Positions 1 to 12,320 of a stretch of 64,000 bases of DNA are shown here, in pieces; the first letter of the stretch is position 1, and each line of letters opens with the position of its first letter. The position numbers and the translations under genes were made by a program. This DNA is from Actinomycetes bacterium (GTDB lineage: Bacteria > Actinomycetota > CALGFH01). The notes beneath the pieces are model-generated. The model ran no database searches, was not told the origin of the DNA, and saw only the letters and a program-made list of their open reading frames with translations. Where the stretch lies: the NCBI GenBank assembly GCA_036000965.1, contig DASYUT010000186.1:1-64000 (forward strand), read 5' to 3'.

Positions 1-1029
1 CTGCTGAGCCTGGCCGCGACCGTGCCGCTGGCGTTCGCGCGCACCTCCGTCCTGACCGCGGCGGTGACCATCACCGCGGCGACGCTGCTGACCCTCGCGC
101 TCGATCAGCGGCTCACCGGCGCCGGCGTGATCGCCCAGGTCGCCGTCGTCTACCTGCTCGCACGGCGCCGGTCGGGGTGGGTGACCGGCGCGGTCCTGCT
201 TCCGTTCGTGGTGGGGGTGACCTCGTATACCGTGGTCGCGCCGTCCGGCGGTGGCGTCAACGGCAGCGTCGTCCCGGTTGCCCTGCTGTCGCTGACCGTT
301 ATTGCGGCCGGGCTCGGCGTCGGCAGCCGGGCTCGTGGAGAGACGGCCGCGCTGACCGCGTCCAGGCAGGCCATCGCGGACACGCTGCTGGAGCACGCCG
401 CGCGCGGTGAGCGCGCGCGGATCGCCCGTGAGCTGCACGACGTCGTCGCCCATCACATCTCCATGATCTCGGTGCAGGCAGAGATCGCCCGGCTGACCAC
501 GCCGGGCATGCCCACGGAGGGGGCCAGGCGCCTCGCCGCCATCGGCGACACCGCCAGGACGGCCCTGACCGAGATGCAGCGGCTGCTTGACGTGCTCCGC
601 TCCGACGCCGCGGCGGAGCCGACCCGCAAGCCCCAGCCCGGGCTCGACCAGCTCAACGAGCTGATCGACGAGGCTCGCGACGCCGGCGGTGCCAGCACCC
701 GCCTGATCGTTCGCGGCCGGGTGGTCTCGCTGGACGCGGGCCTGGAGCTGAGCGCGTACCGGATCATCCAGGAGGCCCTGACCAACGCCAGGCGGCATGC
801 GCCAGGGGCCGCGGTCGACGTCGAGCTGCTCTATACCGGCGACGCGCTGCACCTGCGTGTCCGGGACAACGGCCCGGGCCCGCCGGACGGCGCCACGGCC
901 GCCGGCCACGGGCTGCTCGGCATGCGCGAGCGGGCCGCGATGGTGGGCGGCACGCTGTCGACCGGTCGCGCTCGGACCGGCGGCTTCCTGGTCGAGGCCA
1001 CCCTCCCGATCGCGGAGCCGGCCGCGTGA
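1..1029 (+). CDS. Sensor histidine kinase, NarL/DesK type (5' end cut by window edge)
   Basis: Membrane sensor kinase that autophosphorylates on histidine and passes the phosphate to the regulator encoded immediately downstream. The frame is open from base 1; a GTG at 22 exists, but hydrophobic residues precede it, so the true start is probably outside the window. Counting from that GTG there are several hydrophobic segments in residues 1-105, a HisKA_3 phosphoacceptor box [10 protein letters not shown] (His139), and an ATPase domain with the N-box region near residues 240-250 and [10 protein letters not shown] near the end. The last codons overlap the regulator by 4 bp (GTGA), so the two are translationally coupled. 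The signal sensed is unknown. Confidence 0.9.
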   Translation: MLSLAATVPLAFARTSVLTAAVTITAATLLTLALDQRLTGAGVIAQVAVVYLLARRRSGWVTGAVLLPFVVGVTSYTVVAPSGGGVNGSVVPVALLSLTVIAAGLGVGSRARGETAALTASRQAIADTLLEHAARGERARIARELHDVVAHHISMISVQAEIARLTTPGMPTEGARRLAAIGDTARTALTEMQRLLDVLRSDAAAEPTRKPQPGLDQLNELIDEARDAGGASTRLIVRGRVVSLDAGLELSAYRIIQEALTNARRHAPGAAVDVELLYTGDALHLRVRDNGPGPPDGATAAGHGLLGMRERAAMVGGTLSTGRARTGGFLVEATLPIAEPAA

Positions 1030-1715
1030 GCTCCCCGCGGCCCGTCCGCATCGTCGTCGTCGACGACCAGGAGGTCGTCCGCGCCGGGTTCGGCATGCTC
1101 CTGGAGTCCCAGCCCGACTTCTGCGTCGTCGGCGACGCGGCCGACGGCGCCGAGGCGATCGGGGTCTGCCGCGAGCAGCATCCCGACGTCGTGCTCATGG
1201 ACGTGCGCATGCCGGTCATGGACGGCATCGAGGCGACCCGGCGGATCACCGCCGAGGCCGGTGACGGCGACCGGCCGAGGATCATCATGCTGACAACGTT
1301 CAACCTCGACGAGCATGTCTACGACGCCCTCAGCGCGGGCGCCAGCGGCTTCCTGCTCAAGGCGGTGACCGCCGATCGGCTGTTCGACGCGGTACGCGTG
1401 GTCGCCGCCGGCGAGGCGCTCCTCGCGCCGGCGGTCACCCGCCGGCTGATCACCGAGTTCGCACGCCTTCGGCCGCCGCCGTCGCGGCAGTCCATCCCGC
1501 TCGGCCTGCTGACCCCGCGGGAGACCGAGGTGCTCCGCCTGATCGCCGAGGGGCTGTCCAACCCCGAGATCGCCGAGCGCCTCGTGGTCGGGGAGGAGAC
1601 GGTCAAGACCCACGTCGGCCGGGTCCTGAGCAAGCTCGGGTTGCGCGACCGGACGCAGGCGGTGGTTGCGGCCTACGAATCCGGCCTGGTCGTGCCGGGC
1701 TTCCCCAGCCGATGA
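1026..1715 (+). CDS. Response regulator, NarL/FixJ (LuxR) family
   Basis: DNA-binding partner of the preceding kinase. The 229-residue protein has a receiver domain with the acidic pair near residues 13-14, phosphoacceptor Asp59 in [13 protein letters not shown] and the conserved Lys112, then a LuxR-type helix-turn-helix over about residues 160-222 ([18 protein letters not shown], then [17 protein letters not shown]). The GTG start overlaps the kinase stop by 4 bp. No target operator is evident, and the following 700 bp contains no gene. Confidence 0.93.
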   Translation: MSSPRPVRIVVVDDQEVVRAGFGMLLESQPDFCVVGDAADGAEAIGVCREQHPDVVLMDVRMPVMDGIEATRRITAEAGDGDRPRIIMLTTFNLDEHVYDALSAGASGFLLKAVTADRLFDAVRVVAAGEALLAPAVTRRLITEFARLRPPPSRQSIPLGLLTPRETEVLRLIAEGLSNPEIAERLVVGEETVKTHVGRVLSKLGLRDRTQAVVAAYESGLVVPGFPSR

Positions 1716-1773
1716 CCCCGCAGATCCCGATCGGCCGAACCCACGCATCACCCAAATCACGACTGACGTGCTA

Positions 1774-1813
1774 CTAGGGTCTATCCAGCGGATCTAGGGT
1801 CTGCCCAGCGGAT
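1774..1813. repeat. Two tandem 20-bp units
   Basis: The unit CTAGGGTCTATCCAGCGGAT at 1774-1793 is followed directly by CTAGGGTCTGCCCAGCGGAT at 1794-1813, differing at two adjacent bases. It lies about 60 bp after the NarL-type regulator stop. One of many short tandem repeats at gene junctions in this window. Confidence 0.9.
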
Positions 1814-2091
1814 CCGCCCGGGCCCACCTACCCGGGACGCACCGCCACCTCAGCCTCAGCCAGCACCCAACGGTCAGCTCACGCCACCAGGGCCTTGGTC
1901 GCCGAAGTCCCCTGGTCAATCGCGAGCCGTCCACGGGTACATCCTCACACGAGCGGCACCCGGCTGACCGTGCGTCCGGGCTTTCGCCGTGTACGCCGGC
2001 AACGGCGCTGTCGCAAGCGCGCCGACCAGGCCGCCGCAGCTGGTCTTGGGGCGGTCATGGGCGATAGGGTGATCGGTGCAGAAGGCGGCTG

Positions 2092-2120
2092 TTGCGGCGA
2101 GTCAAGCCCAAGGGTTAAAT
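2092..2120 (+). promoter_or_regulatory. Possible promoter of the conservon
   Basis: TTGCGG (2092-2097), a 17-bp spacer and TTAAAT (2115-2120), one of few AT-rich patches in the gap. The fit to a housekeeping sigma-70 promoter is moderate; no other support. Confidence 0.3.
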
Positions 2121-2414
2121 TCGCGGCCACTTCCCCCATTTCCCCAGATCGCTGCACTTCCTCGGAAGCGAACGAGCAGGAACTATGCCTTCGCATCGAC
2201 ACGGATCCGGAGGGTCGTCTGCGGTGGCCGCAGCTCCATCCCGGCTCCCGACCGGGTGGCGCGCGCCTCGCCGCCGGTGGGGGGCCGGATGCTGTGTGGC
2301 CTCCCACCCTCGCGCGGGGCCGGCGCCGCTCCTCGGGCGGCCACCGTCCTCCGGTCGGCTGCGTACTGAAGGGACGAGGCAGGCAGGCACTCCGAACCGA
2401 ACGAAGGGCAGCTG

Positions 2415-5051
2415 ATGTTCCAGAATGTGTCCATCCGGTCCAAGCTCATCGCGATCCTCGTCGGCCCGTTGCTGGCCCTCACGATCCTCGCGTCGGTGGG
2501 CATCGGGACCAACCTGGCCGACAGCGTCAAGGCGAACCGCGTCAACGAGCTGTCCCAGTTCGCCGGCAAGCTGACCTCGCTCGTCCACGAGCTGCAGAAG
2601 GAGCGCAGCCTGTCGTGGAGCTACGTCGGCAGCCGGCGGACCACCGGCTCGGAGGCGCTGGGCACCCAGCGCGACAACACCAACCGGGCGGTGGAGGTCT
2701 ACAAGGCCGCCGTGGCCGGGCTGGATGCCACCAACACCGGCAGCGGCCTGAAGGAGGCGCTGGCGCACGGCGTCGAGGTGCTCCGCAACCTCAAGGACCA
2801 GCGCGGCGCCATCGACAACGCGCAAATCGCCCCGCCCGGCGAGGCCGAGACCTCGGACTTGGGCAGCCTCGGGGCGGGACCGCGCCCCGAGGCTGCGCAC
2901 GGCCCCATCGACTCGGTCGAGCACGCCCTCGACCAGTACACCGACACGATCGGCGACCTGCTGAACGTCAACAGCCAGATCGCCTTCGACAACGCGGGCA
3001 ACAACCGCGAGATGCTGCGCACCCTCACGACCTTCGTCGCTCTCTCCCGGCTCAAGGAGTTCAACGACCAGGAGCGCGGGTTCATCAGCCAGGTCCTCGC
3101 CAACGGCCGCTTCGAGCGGGGGCAGTTCGCCCGGTACGCCGCCATCGTGGCCGGTGAGAACCTGTGGTTCGGGCAGTTCCAGGGCGCGGCCGACGCCGAC
3201 CAGCGGCGCATCTTCGCCACCACCGTGGCCGGCCCCCAGGTCACCGAGGCCAAGAAGCTCCAGCAGGTCGTGCTGGACAGCGAGGACAGGCCCAAGATCA
3301 ACATCCCGCAGCAGCCGTGGTACTTGGCCATGAGCAGCAGGGTAGAGCTGCTGCGCCGCGTCGAGCAGGGTCTCAGCACCGAGGTGAGCAACCTCTCCTC
3401 GCAGCTCAAGGCGTCGGCCGACCGGCGGGCGCTGCTGTACAGCATCGCCCTCACGATCGTCCTGTGGCTCGCGGTCGGCCTGTCGCTGTTCACCGCCCGC
3501 TCGATGGTGGGGCCGCTGCGGCTGCTCAAGGACGCAGCCGACGAGGTGGCCCGGCGCAAGCTGCCCGGCGTGGTCGAGCGGCTGCAGCGGTCCGAGCGCG
3601 TCGACCTGGACGCCGAGACGGCCCCGATCGGGATCACCTCGAAGGACGAGATCGGCCAGGTGGCCGAGGCGTTCAACGAGGTGCACCGGACCGCGGTCCA
3701 CGTCGCCGGCGAGCAGGCGGCCCTGCGCACCAGCGTCGGGGACATGTTCCTCAACCTCGCCCGGCGCAGCCAGAGCCTGGTCGACCGCCAGCTCGAGCTG
3801 ATCGACGACCTCGAGCGGGGCGAGACCGACCCCGACGCACTCGAGAACCTGTTCCGGCTCGACCACCTCGCCACGCGCATGCGCCGCAACGCCGAGAACC
3901 TGATCGTGCTCTCCGGCTCCGAGCCGGCCCGGCGCTGGAGCGAGCCGGTCGCGCTCGTCGACATCGTCCGGGCGGCGATCGCCGAGGTCGAGGACTACAC
4001 CCGGGTGGAGCTGCTGCCGATCGAGCCGCTCGGGGTGGCCGGCCAGGCCGTGGGCGACGTGGTGCACCTGCTGGCGGAGCTCGTCGAGAACGCCACCGCG
4101 TTCTCCCCGCCGGGGACCAAGGTGCAGATCGCCGGCCAGAACGTGAGCAGCGGGTACGTGATCGAGGTCGAGGACCGGGGTCTCGGCATGACCGACGCCG
4201 AACTGGTGGAGGCCAACGAGCGCCTGGCCAACCCGCCCGTGATCGACTTCGCGCTCTCCCGCATGCTCGGCATCTTCGTGGTCAGCCGTCTGGCCGCCCG
4301 GTACGGCATCAAGGTCCAGCTCCGCCACTCCTGGTATGGCGGTGTCACCGCGCTGGTGCTGTTCCCCGAGGCGATCGTGGTCCGGACCGTGGCCGAGGGC
4401 GGCCCGCTGGTGCCGGCCCAGGTCACGCCGCAGCAGGGCCGCACCGAGCTGCCGCCCCCGGCCACGCCGTCGCTGGCCATGTCCTCGCTCAGCCCTCCGC
4501 CGCCGCCTGGGCCGAGCCGCTCCGACTCGCTGCCGATCTTCGAGGCGGCCCGGTCCGACTGGTTCGAGACCGGGTCCGCAGGCGCGCACCTGCCCCTGCG
4601 CCGCCACGCCGCCCAGCTCAACGGCGACGGGGAGCAGTCGCCGGCCAGCCTGACGCGGGGGCGGAACGACGGGGAGCAGTCGCCGGCCAGCATCGAACCA
4701 CTGCCCGAGCGACTGGTGCCCCCGACGCCGGAAGCCCCGCCCGCGCCCGAACCGCCGCCAGCACCCGAACCGGTGCGGGAAGCCCCGGCGCAGACCACCA
4801 GGGCCGGGTTGCCGCGCCGGATCCCCAAGACCAACCTGAACCCGGAGATGACCGAGCCCACCCTGGCCTGGGAGCGGCCGCAGACTCCTGTAGGCTCCCG
4901 CAGCCCTGGCGAGGTGCGGAGCATGCTGTCGAGCTACCGTACCGGTCTCGAGCGCGGGCGCAGCGCCGCGTCGAGCGTCGTGTCGAGCAGGGACAGGGAC
5001 GCAGAAGAGCCGATTGGCGGCGATGCCGCTCCGCACGCCGTCGAGGAGTGA
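2415..5051 (+). CDS. Nitrate-sensing-type (NIT) sensor kinase-like protein, CvnA family
   Basis: First gene of a four-gene conservon. The 878-residue protein has an N-terminal membrane helix (about 10-30), an extracytoplasmic NIT-like domain (about 40-335, with [11 protein letters not shown]), a second helix (about 340-365), a HAMP segment, a dimerisation region with no canonical H-box, and an ATPase domain with N-box [12 protein letters not shown] (about 555-566) and EDRGLGM. The C-terminal 200 residues are proline-rich and probably disordered. Conservon sensors of this class are thought to assemble with the roadblock protein and GTPase at the membrane. The acidic/proline tail contains a duplicated GEQSPAS segment. 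ATG with AGGGCAG just upstream; 4 bp before the next gene. Confidence 0.88.
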   Translation: MFQNVSIRSKLIAILVGPLLALTILASVGIGTNLADSVKANRVNELSQFAGKLTSLVHELQKERSLSWSYVGSRRTTGSEALGTQRDNTNRAVEVYKAAVAGLDATNTGSGLKEALAHGVEVLRNLKDQRGAIDNAQIAPPGEAETSDLGSLGAGPRPEAAHGPIDSVEHALDQYTDTIGDLLNVNSQIAFDNAGNNREMLRTLTTFVALSRLKEFNDQERGFISQVLANGRFERGQFARYAAIVAGENLWFGQFQGAADADQRRIFATTVAGPQVTEAKKLQQVVLDSEDRPKINIPQQPWYLAMSSRVELLRRVEQGLSTEVSNLSSQLKASADRRALLYSIALTIVLWLAVGLSLFTARSMVGPLRLLKDAADEVARRKLPGVVERLQRSERVDLDAETAPIGITSKDEIGQVAEAFNEVHRTAVHVAGEQAALRTSVGDMFLNLARRSQSLVDRQLELIDDLERGETDPDALENLFRLDHLATRMRRNAENLIVLSGSEPARRWSEPVALVDIVRAAIAEVEDYTRVELLPIEPLGVAGQAVGDVVHLLAELVENATAFSPPGTKVQIAGQNVSSGYVIEVEDRGLGMTDAELVEANERLANPPVIDFALSRMLGIFVVSRLAARYGIKVQLRHSWYGGVTALVLFPEAIVVRTVAEGGPLVPAQVTPQQGRTELPPPATPSLAMSSLSPPPPPGPSRSDSLPIFEAARSDWFETGSAGAHLPLRRHAAQLNGDGEQSPASLTRGRNDGEQSPASIEPLPERLVPPTPEAPPAPEPPPAPEPVREAPAQTTRAGLPRRIPKTNLNPEMTEPTLAWERPQTPVGSRSPGEVRSMLSSYRTGLERGRSAASSVVSSRDRDAEEPIGGDAAPHAVEE
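4625..4691 (+). repeat. In-frame 25-bp direct repeat in the sensor tail
   Basis: Identical 25-bp copies at 4625-4649 and 4667-4691, 42 bp (14 codons) apart, each encoding a DGEQSPAS-type peptide. The spacing is a multiple of three, so the frame is kept. Confidence 0.9.
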
Positions 5052-5055
5052 CCCA

Positions 5056-5478
5056 ATGACGCAGCTCAGCAAGGAAGCGCAGAACCTCAACTGGCTTGTG
5101 ACCAACTTCGTCAGGAAGGTCCCTGGCGTTGCGCACACCATCGTCGTGTCGGCCGACGGGCTGCTCATGGCGGTGTCCGAGAAGCTCGACCGCGCCCGGG
5201 CCGACCAGCTCGCCGCCGTGGCCTCGGGACTGTCGAGCCTGACCCAGGGCGCCGCCCGCTGCTTCGGGGGCGGGGCGGTGAACCAGACCGTCGTGGAGAT
5301 GGAGAAGGGCTTCCTGTTCGTGATGTCGGTCAGCGACGGGTCCTGCCTTGCCGTGCTGGCCTCGCTCAACTGTGACATCGGTCTGATCGGCTATGAGATG
5401 GCGCTGCTCGTGGCTCGCACGGGAGACGTGCTCACCCCGGCTCTGCGGGCCGAGCTGCAGGCTTCGCTCCCGCGATGA
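5056..5478 (+). CDS. Roadblock/LC7 domain protein, CvnB family
   Basis: Small cytoplasmic roadblock/LC7 protein (140 residues) of the conservon, expected to bind or regulate the GTPase encoded two genes on. Start chosen at ATG 5056 ([18 protein letters not shown]), the family N-terminus; an in-frame ATG at 5014 would lie inside the sensor gene. Recognisable features are [20 protein letters not shown], the ASGLSSL helix and the GFLFVMSV strand. It follows the sensor by 4 bp and precedes the DUF742 gene by 15 bp, indicating one operon. Confidence 0.93.
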   Translation: MTQLSKEAQNLNWLVTNFVRKVPGVAHTIVVSADGLLMAVSEKLDRARADQLAAVASGLSSLTQGAARCFGGGAVNQTVVEMEKGFLFVMSVSDGSCLAVLASLNCDIGLIGYEMALLVARTGDVLTPALRAELQASLPR

Positions 5479-5493
5479 GCGGAAGGATCGGCC

Positions 5494-5862
5494 ATGAGTA
5501 CCGAGAATGGACGTGGTCCAGGCCGCTTCGTAAGGCCCTACGCGATGACCGGCGGGCGCACCCGCCCATCGCACCTGGATCTCGAGCTGGAGCTTGAGAC
5601 CCTGGTGTCGACCACGTCGCTCGGTGAGCAGTCCGTGGCCGCGCTCAGCCTGGAACGGCGCTCGATCGCCCTGCTCTGCCGCGACGTCATCAGCGTGGCG
5701 GAGGTGTCGGCCCGGCTCGACCTTCCCCTCGGCGTGGCCCGGGTCCTCGTCGGGGACATGGCCGACGAGGGCCTCGTGATCGTGCACCGTCCCGCCAGCC
5801 CGAATGACCGCCCCGACCTGGCACTTCTCGAGAGGGTGTTGTATGGACTCCGGACCATCTAG
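5494..5862 (+). CDS. DUF742 protein, CvnC family
   Basis: A 122-residue DUF742 protein, the third conservon component, with a likely winged-helix fold. Seen are the N-terminal RFVRPYAMTGGRTRP box and the helix-turn-helix-like stretch ALLCRDVISVAEVSARLDLP leading to VLVGDMADEGLV. In characterised conservons this family sits with sensor, roadblock and GTPase; its molecular role is not settled. Its end overlaps the GTPase start by 20 bp. Confidence 0.92.
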   Translation: MSTENGRGPGRFVRPYAMTGGRTRPSHLDLELELETLVSTTSLGEQSVAALSLERRSIALLCRDVISVAEVSARLDLPLGVARVLVGDMADEGLVIVHRPASPNDRPDLALLERVLYGLRTI

Positions 5863-6457
5863 CCGCGCGCCGGGCGGGAGCCTCACCCCGGCTCCCACCC
5901 CGGTCAAAATCGTCATCGCCGGCGGCTTCGGGGTCGGCAAGACCACCTTCGTGGGGGCCGTCTCCGAGATCATCCCCCTCACCACCGAGGCGGTCATGAC
6001 CTCCGCCAGCGTCGGCGTGGACGACACCAACCAGGTCCCCGGCAAGACGACCACCACGGTGGCCATGGACTTCGGCCGGATCACCCTGGACACCGACCTG
6101 ATCCTCTACCTGTTCGGCACGCCCGGGCAGGACCGGTTCTGGTTCATGTGGGACGACCTCGTCCGGGGCGCGATCGGCGCGGTCGTGCTGGTGGACACGC
6201 GCCGGCTCGACGCCTGCTTCGCCGCGGTCGACTACTTCGAGCAGCGGGCGCTGCCCTTCATCGTGGCTGTGAACTGCTTCCACGGCGAGGCCCTGCACGC
6301 CGTGGAGGACGTCCGCGAGGCGCTGGCGATCGGGCAGGACGTCCCGATCGTGCTCTGCGACGCCCGGGCCCGCGACTCGGCCAAGGCGACCCTCATCGAG
6401 CTGGTCCAGCACGCGCTGGCCCGGGCCACCGCCGCCCTGGACTCGGCCAAGGCCTGA
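5843..6457 (+). CDS. Small Ras-like GTPase, CvnD family
   Basis: GTP-binding switch protein of the conservon, 204 residues from ATG 5843 (MDSGPSSRAPGG). The P-loop is GGFGVGKTTFVG (about 23-34), the switch region contains TTTVAMDFGRI, the G3 motif is FGTPGQDRF (D in place of the usual Ala/Gly pattern), and VNCF takes the place of the canonical NKxD, as in other CvnD proteins. It overlaps the DUF742 gene by 20 bp. The operon ends here, before a strong hairpin. Confidence 0.92.
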   Translation: MDSGPSSRAPGGSLTPAPTPVKIVIAGGFGVGKTTFVGAVSEIIPLTTEAVMTSASVGVDDTNQVPGKTTTTVAMDFGRITLDTDLILYLFGTPGQDRFWFMWDDLVRGAIGAVVLVDTRRLDACFAAVDYFEQRALPFIVAVNCFHGEALHAVEDVREALAIGQDVPIVLCDARARDSAKATLIELVQHALARATAALDSAKA

Positions 6458-6482
6458 GCCTGGGCCTTCCCGGCCGCGGCCG

Positions 6483-6501
6483 GCGCGGCCTGGGGCCGCG
6501 C
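6483..6501. terminator. Bidirectional terminator-like hairpin
   Basis: GCGCGGCC, loop TGG, GGCCGCGC: a perfect 8-bp GC stem between the convergent GTPase and LVIVD genes. No T-tract is present. Confidence 0.5.
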
Positions 6502-6504
6502 AGG

Positions 6505-8052
6505 TCACCCGCCCGGGGGTGCCTCCCGGGCGCTGGCCCGCTGGCGGGCCCGCCGCACGGCCGCGGCGGCAGCGCCGGCGGCCAGCAAGCCGGCCAGCGC
6601 TCCGGCCCCGAGGACCACGCCGGAGGGGCCGGGCTCGCGAGACGCGTCGAGCACGGGACCGCCGTCGCGGGGCGCGGCGGCTCCGTCCCCGGCGCGGGCT
6701 CCGTTGCCACCGCCCGCCCCCGCCGTGCTTCCTGTGAACTGGAACACCCACAGGCCGGAGGCCATGTCGCTGGCGAACACCAGTCCCTGCGCCTGGTGCA
6801 CGCCCCAGACCAGCGGGTAGGTGCGGCGGCCGTCCGGTGAGTCCGCAGGCATGCTGCCCGGGGCCGGCTCCGGCGGGGGGACGAAGGAGCCGACCTCGCG
6901 CGGGTGGGCGGGGTCGGAGAGGTCGACGACCCGGACGCCGTCGGAGTACCAGGAGACGTACTCGAGCTCCCCCTCGACGACGGCGTTGTGGACCGAGTAG
7001 AAGCCGTCGAGCCCGATCCGCCCGTCCCGGCCGGGCGCTGCCGCCTCGGTGGCGAAGGTGCCGACGAGCTTCGGCTCCGACAGCGTGCGGGTGTCCCAGA
7101 TACGCTGGGAGGGCCAGGACGCACCCGGGCCTTCGTCCACGCCGAGGGCCTCGTCGTTCTGGACGAACAGGGTCTCGTCCCGGTTGAACCAGCCGGAGTG
7201 GGCGGCCTGGTGACGGTCGCTGGGCTGGTAGGACGTGCGCCCGACCAGCCTGGGCTTGGCCGGGTCGGCGATGTCGAGAAACAGCTCGCCGGCCGCCCAG
7301 AACGAGGCGAACAACTTGTTCCCGTGGTCGAACGGCCACGCGCTGTGGCAGAAGACGTCCGGCCTGGTGGCCAGCTTCGACCGTAGCTCGGCCGGACCGT
7401 CCCGGCGGACGTCCCAGTCGGCGATCTCCTTGGGCCTCCGGGGGTCGGTGACCTCGATGATGCGCAGGTCCCCCTCTTCCCCCCTGGAAAGCGGGAACGA
7501 GCCAGGCACGGCCGCGAGCGCGAGCACGCGGCCGTCGGGCCGCACGGCCACGCCGAGCTCGTGCACGCCGGCCCGAGCTCCGGTGGCGAGCCGGCCGAGG
7601 GGCTTGGGCCGGGCCGGGTCGGTCACGTCGAACAGGGCCAGCCCGACGAAGCGGGGCTTGGCCGCCTGCCCACCGCAGGACTGGATCCCGGTGACGGCCA
7701 GGTCGCCGGAGAACGACGGCGTCTGCACCCGCCCAACCCACACGTCCTGGTCGTCGCTGCCCGGGAACTTCCCGAACTGCGCCAGGAGCCGAGGCCGGGC
7801 CGGGTCACGCACGTCGATGGCTGACACCCCGTTCGGCGCCGTGGCACACGCCTTGTTCCGGTAGCCGCCGAGGTAGGCGATGCCGGCGTGGACCCAGACG
7901 TCGGCGTACGGGCCCGGGCCGGGGTCGAGGTGACCGACGAGCCGGGTGTTGGAGGTGCGCGGCGCCACCTCGGCGGCCGGGGCCGTCCCGACCGTGCCCG
8001 CGGCCACCACGGCGGCGACCGCTGTCCGCCACCCGACGGCCCTCCAGCCCAT
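6505..8052 (-). CDS. Exported LVIVD-repeat protein with C-terminal membrane anchor
   Basis: A 515-residue secreted beta-propeller-like protein. From ATG 8052 there is a signal peptide (about residues 1-30, ending near TAPAAE). A series of repeats of the form 'DVTDPARPKPLG' follows; this is the LVIVD family, whose function is unknown and which is predicted to be extracytoplasmic. The C-terminus has a low-complexity Gly/Ala linker, a hydrophobic helix (VVLGAGALAGLLAAGAAAA) and a basic RRARQR tail, typical of a surface anchor. The start is supported by GGGAGGTGG about 7 nt upstream; the frame extends 370 bp further upstream but without protein-like sequence. It is divergent from the LysM/Rpf-like gene. 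Confidence 0.85.
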   Translation of the reverse strand: MGWRAVGWRTAVAAVVAAGTVGTAPAAEVAPRTSNTRLVGHLDPGPGPYADVWVHAGIAYLGGYRNKACATAPNGVSAIDVRDPARPRLLAQFGKFPGSDDQDVWVGRVQTPSFSGDLAVTGIQSCGGQAAKPRFVGLALFDVTDPARPKPLGRLATGARAGVHELGVAVRPDGRVLALAAVPGSFPLSRGEEGDLRIIEVTDPRRPKEIADWDVRRDGPAELRSKLATRPDVFCHSAWPFDHGNKLFASFWAAGELFLDIADPAKPRLVGRTSYQPSDRHQAAHSGWFNRDETLFVQNDEALGVDEGPGASWPSQRIWDTRTLSEPKLVGTFATEAAAPGRDGRIGLDGFYSVHNAVVEGELEYVSWYSDGVRVVDLSDPAHPREVGSFVPPPEPAPGSMPADSPDGRRTYPLVWGVHQAQGLVFASDMASGLWVFQFTGSTAGAGGGNGARAGDGAAAPRDGGPVLDASREPGPSGVVLGAGALAGLLAAGAAAAAVRRARQRASAREAPPGG

Positions 8053-8099
8053 CCGACCCACCTCCCGGCACCCGTCCACGCCCCATGGTGACAACCAAG

Positions 8100-8139
8100 C
8101 CTGAGCGCTTGCTAAGAAACCTGAGCGCTTGCTAAGAAA
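8100..8139. repeat. Perfect tandem 20-bp repeat in a divergent promoter region
   Basis: CCTGAGCGCTTGCTAAGAAA occurs twice head to tail (8100-8119, 8120-8139), 48 bp upstream of the LVIVD gene start. Each unit contains the palindrome AGCGCT. Its location suits a paired operator, but this is inference. Confidence 0.9.
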
Positions 8140-8196
8140 ATCGCCCCTGCAATCGCTGTAAACCACCCCGAACCACCCGAGTCGTGAAGGGCTTCC

Positions 8197-8225
8197 TTGA
8201 CCATTCCGGCGGACGTGACTACTCT
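8197..8225 (+). promoter_or_regulatory. Promoter of the LysM/Rpf-like gene
   Basis: TTGACC (8197-8202), a 17-bp spacer and TACTCT (8220-8225) match a housekeeping promoter. It would give a GC-rich leader of about 185 nt before the TTG start at 8418. The c-di-AMP riboswitch often found before rpf genes was looked for and not recognised. Confidence 0.5.
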
Positions 8226-8255
8226 TCTCGGCTCGTGTGGCCGGTGCAGTTGTAG

Positions 8256-9083
<828 letters not shown>

Positions 9084-9172
9084 CCCGACCACAACTGATC
9101 CGACCACACCACAACTGACGCACGCGTGAGGCGCCGAGCGCGAGCTCACTCGTGCACCAATCGTGGGGTATG

Positions 9173-9215
9173 CGGCACGGCGTGCGGGTCCTCGGAGGAC
9201 CCGCACGCCGTGCCG
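9173..9215. terminator. Long bidirectional terminator hairpin
   Basis: A perfect 21-bp inverted repeat around a single central base: arms 9173-9193 and 9195-9215. It separates the convergent LysM/Rpf-like and purL genes and begins 20 bp beyond the purL stop. No T-tract follows, as is common in high-GC genomes. Confidence 0.8.
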
Positions 9216-9234
9216 TCACGACCGGCCCGTCCGG

Positions 9235-11531
<2,297 letters not shown>

Positions 11532-11535
<4 letters not shown>

Positions 11536-12197
11536 CGGATGGCCGCGGCGGCCAGCAGCGACTCGAAGACCGGGCGGCCGCCGGTCGGGCCGAGCAGCGG
11601 GTCGACGGCGTGCTCGGGGTGGGGCATGAGGCCTACCACGTTGCCGGCCGGGTTGGCGACCCCGGCGATGTCGGCCAGCGAGCCGTTGGGGTTCTCGCCG
11701 GGCGCGTAGCAGAACACCACCTGACCCTCGCCCCGGAGCCGGGCCGGGTCGGGGTGCACGTAGCGGCCCTCGCCGTGCTTGACCGGGACGGTGAGCGGCT
11801 TGGCAGGGTCGCAGGCCCGCGTCCACGGCGTGGCCGTGGACGCGACCAGGACGCGCACCTCCCGGCAGACGAAGCGCAGGCCGGCGTTGCGCAGCAGGGC
11901 GCCTGGGAGCAGCCCGGCCTCGCACAGGACCTGGAAGCCGTTGCAGATGCCGAGCACCGGGCCGCCGTCGTGGGCGAACCGGGCCACTGCACCCATCACC
12001 GGGGAGAACCGCGCGATCGCGCCGCAGCGGAGGTAGTCACCGTAGGAGAAGCCGCCCGGGACGACCAGCGCGTCGACGCCCCGGAGGTCGTCGTCGCCAT
12101 GCCACAGCGGCACCCCCGTGGCGCCCATGAGCCGCACGGCCGCGAGTGCGTCCCGGTCGTCGCACGACCCTGGAAACGTGACCACCCCGACGCGCAG
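11532..12197 (-). CDS. purQ: Phosphoribosylformylglycinamidine synthase subunit PurQ
   Basis: Glutaminase subunit supplying ammonia to PurL. Class I amidotransferase fold, with the glycine loop [18 protein letters not shown], the nucleophile elbow [10 protein letters not shown] (Cys) and the GLMPHPEHA histidine/glutamate pair. The family N-terminus is [11 protein letters not shown]. Here the matching codons are CTG CGC GTC GGG, so CTG at 12197 (GGAGG about 9 nt upstream) is the likely start. The only conventional start is GTG 12185, which would delete four residues of the first strand. Its TGA overlaps the purL ATG. Confidence 0.93.
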
Positions 12198-12219
12198 TGC
12201 TCCGCCCTCCTCGTCAGAT

Positions 12220-12320
12220 CCTGGTCGTGAGCATATCGGGTCAGGCGGCCGGGAGGCGGGCCGGACAAGTCAGCTCCTGTCCTGGTCGTGAGCATGGCCC
12301 GTCAGGCGGCCGGGAGGCGG
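12220..12320. repeat. Imperfect 61-bp duplication at the serine hydrolase 3' end
   Basis: About 40 bp starting CCTGGTCGTGAGCAT at 12220 recurs at 12281. The second copy contains the last codons and stop (12302) of the minus-strand hydrolase; the first is a noncoding copy between that gene and purQ. Confidence 0.8.

Larger units (their letters stand above)
1716..2414. other. Intergenic region before the conservon, no gene supported
   Basis: About 700 bp between the regulator and the CvnA-like sensor. Open frames here have no ribosome-binding site and compositionally look like antisense or out-of-frame readings. It contains a two-copy 20-bp repeat (1774-1813) and a promoter-like sequence (2092-2120), which would give a leader of about 290 nt. 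No known riboswitch was recognised. Confidence 0.5.

Noticed and set aside
2115-5378. A 1087-codon open frame antisense to the conservon sensor
   Set aside because: High GC at third positions opens long antisense frames. It is Arg/Gly/Pro/His-rich low-complexity sequence with no domain, while the plus strand encodes recognisable proteins.
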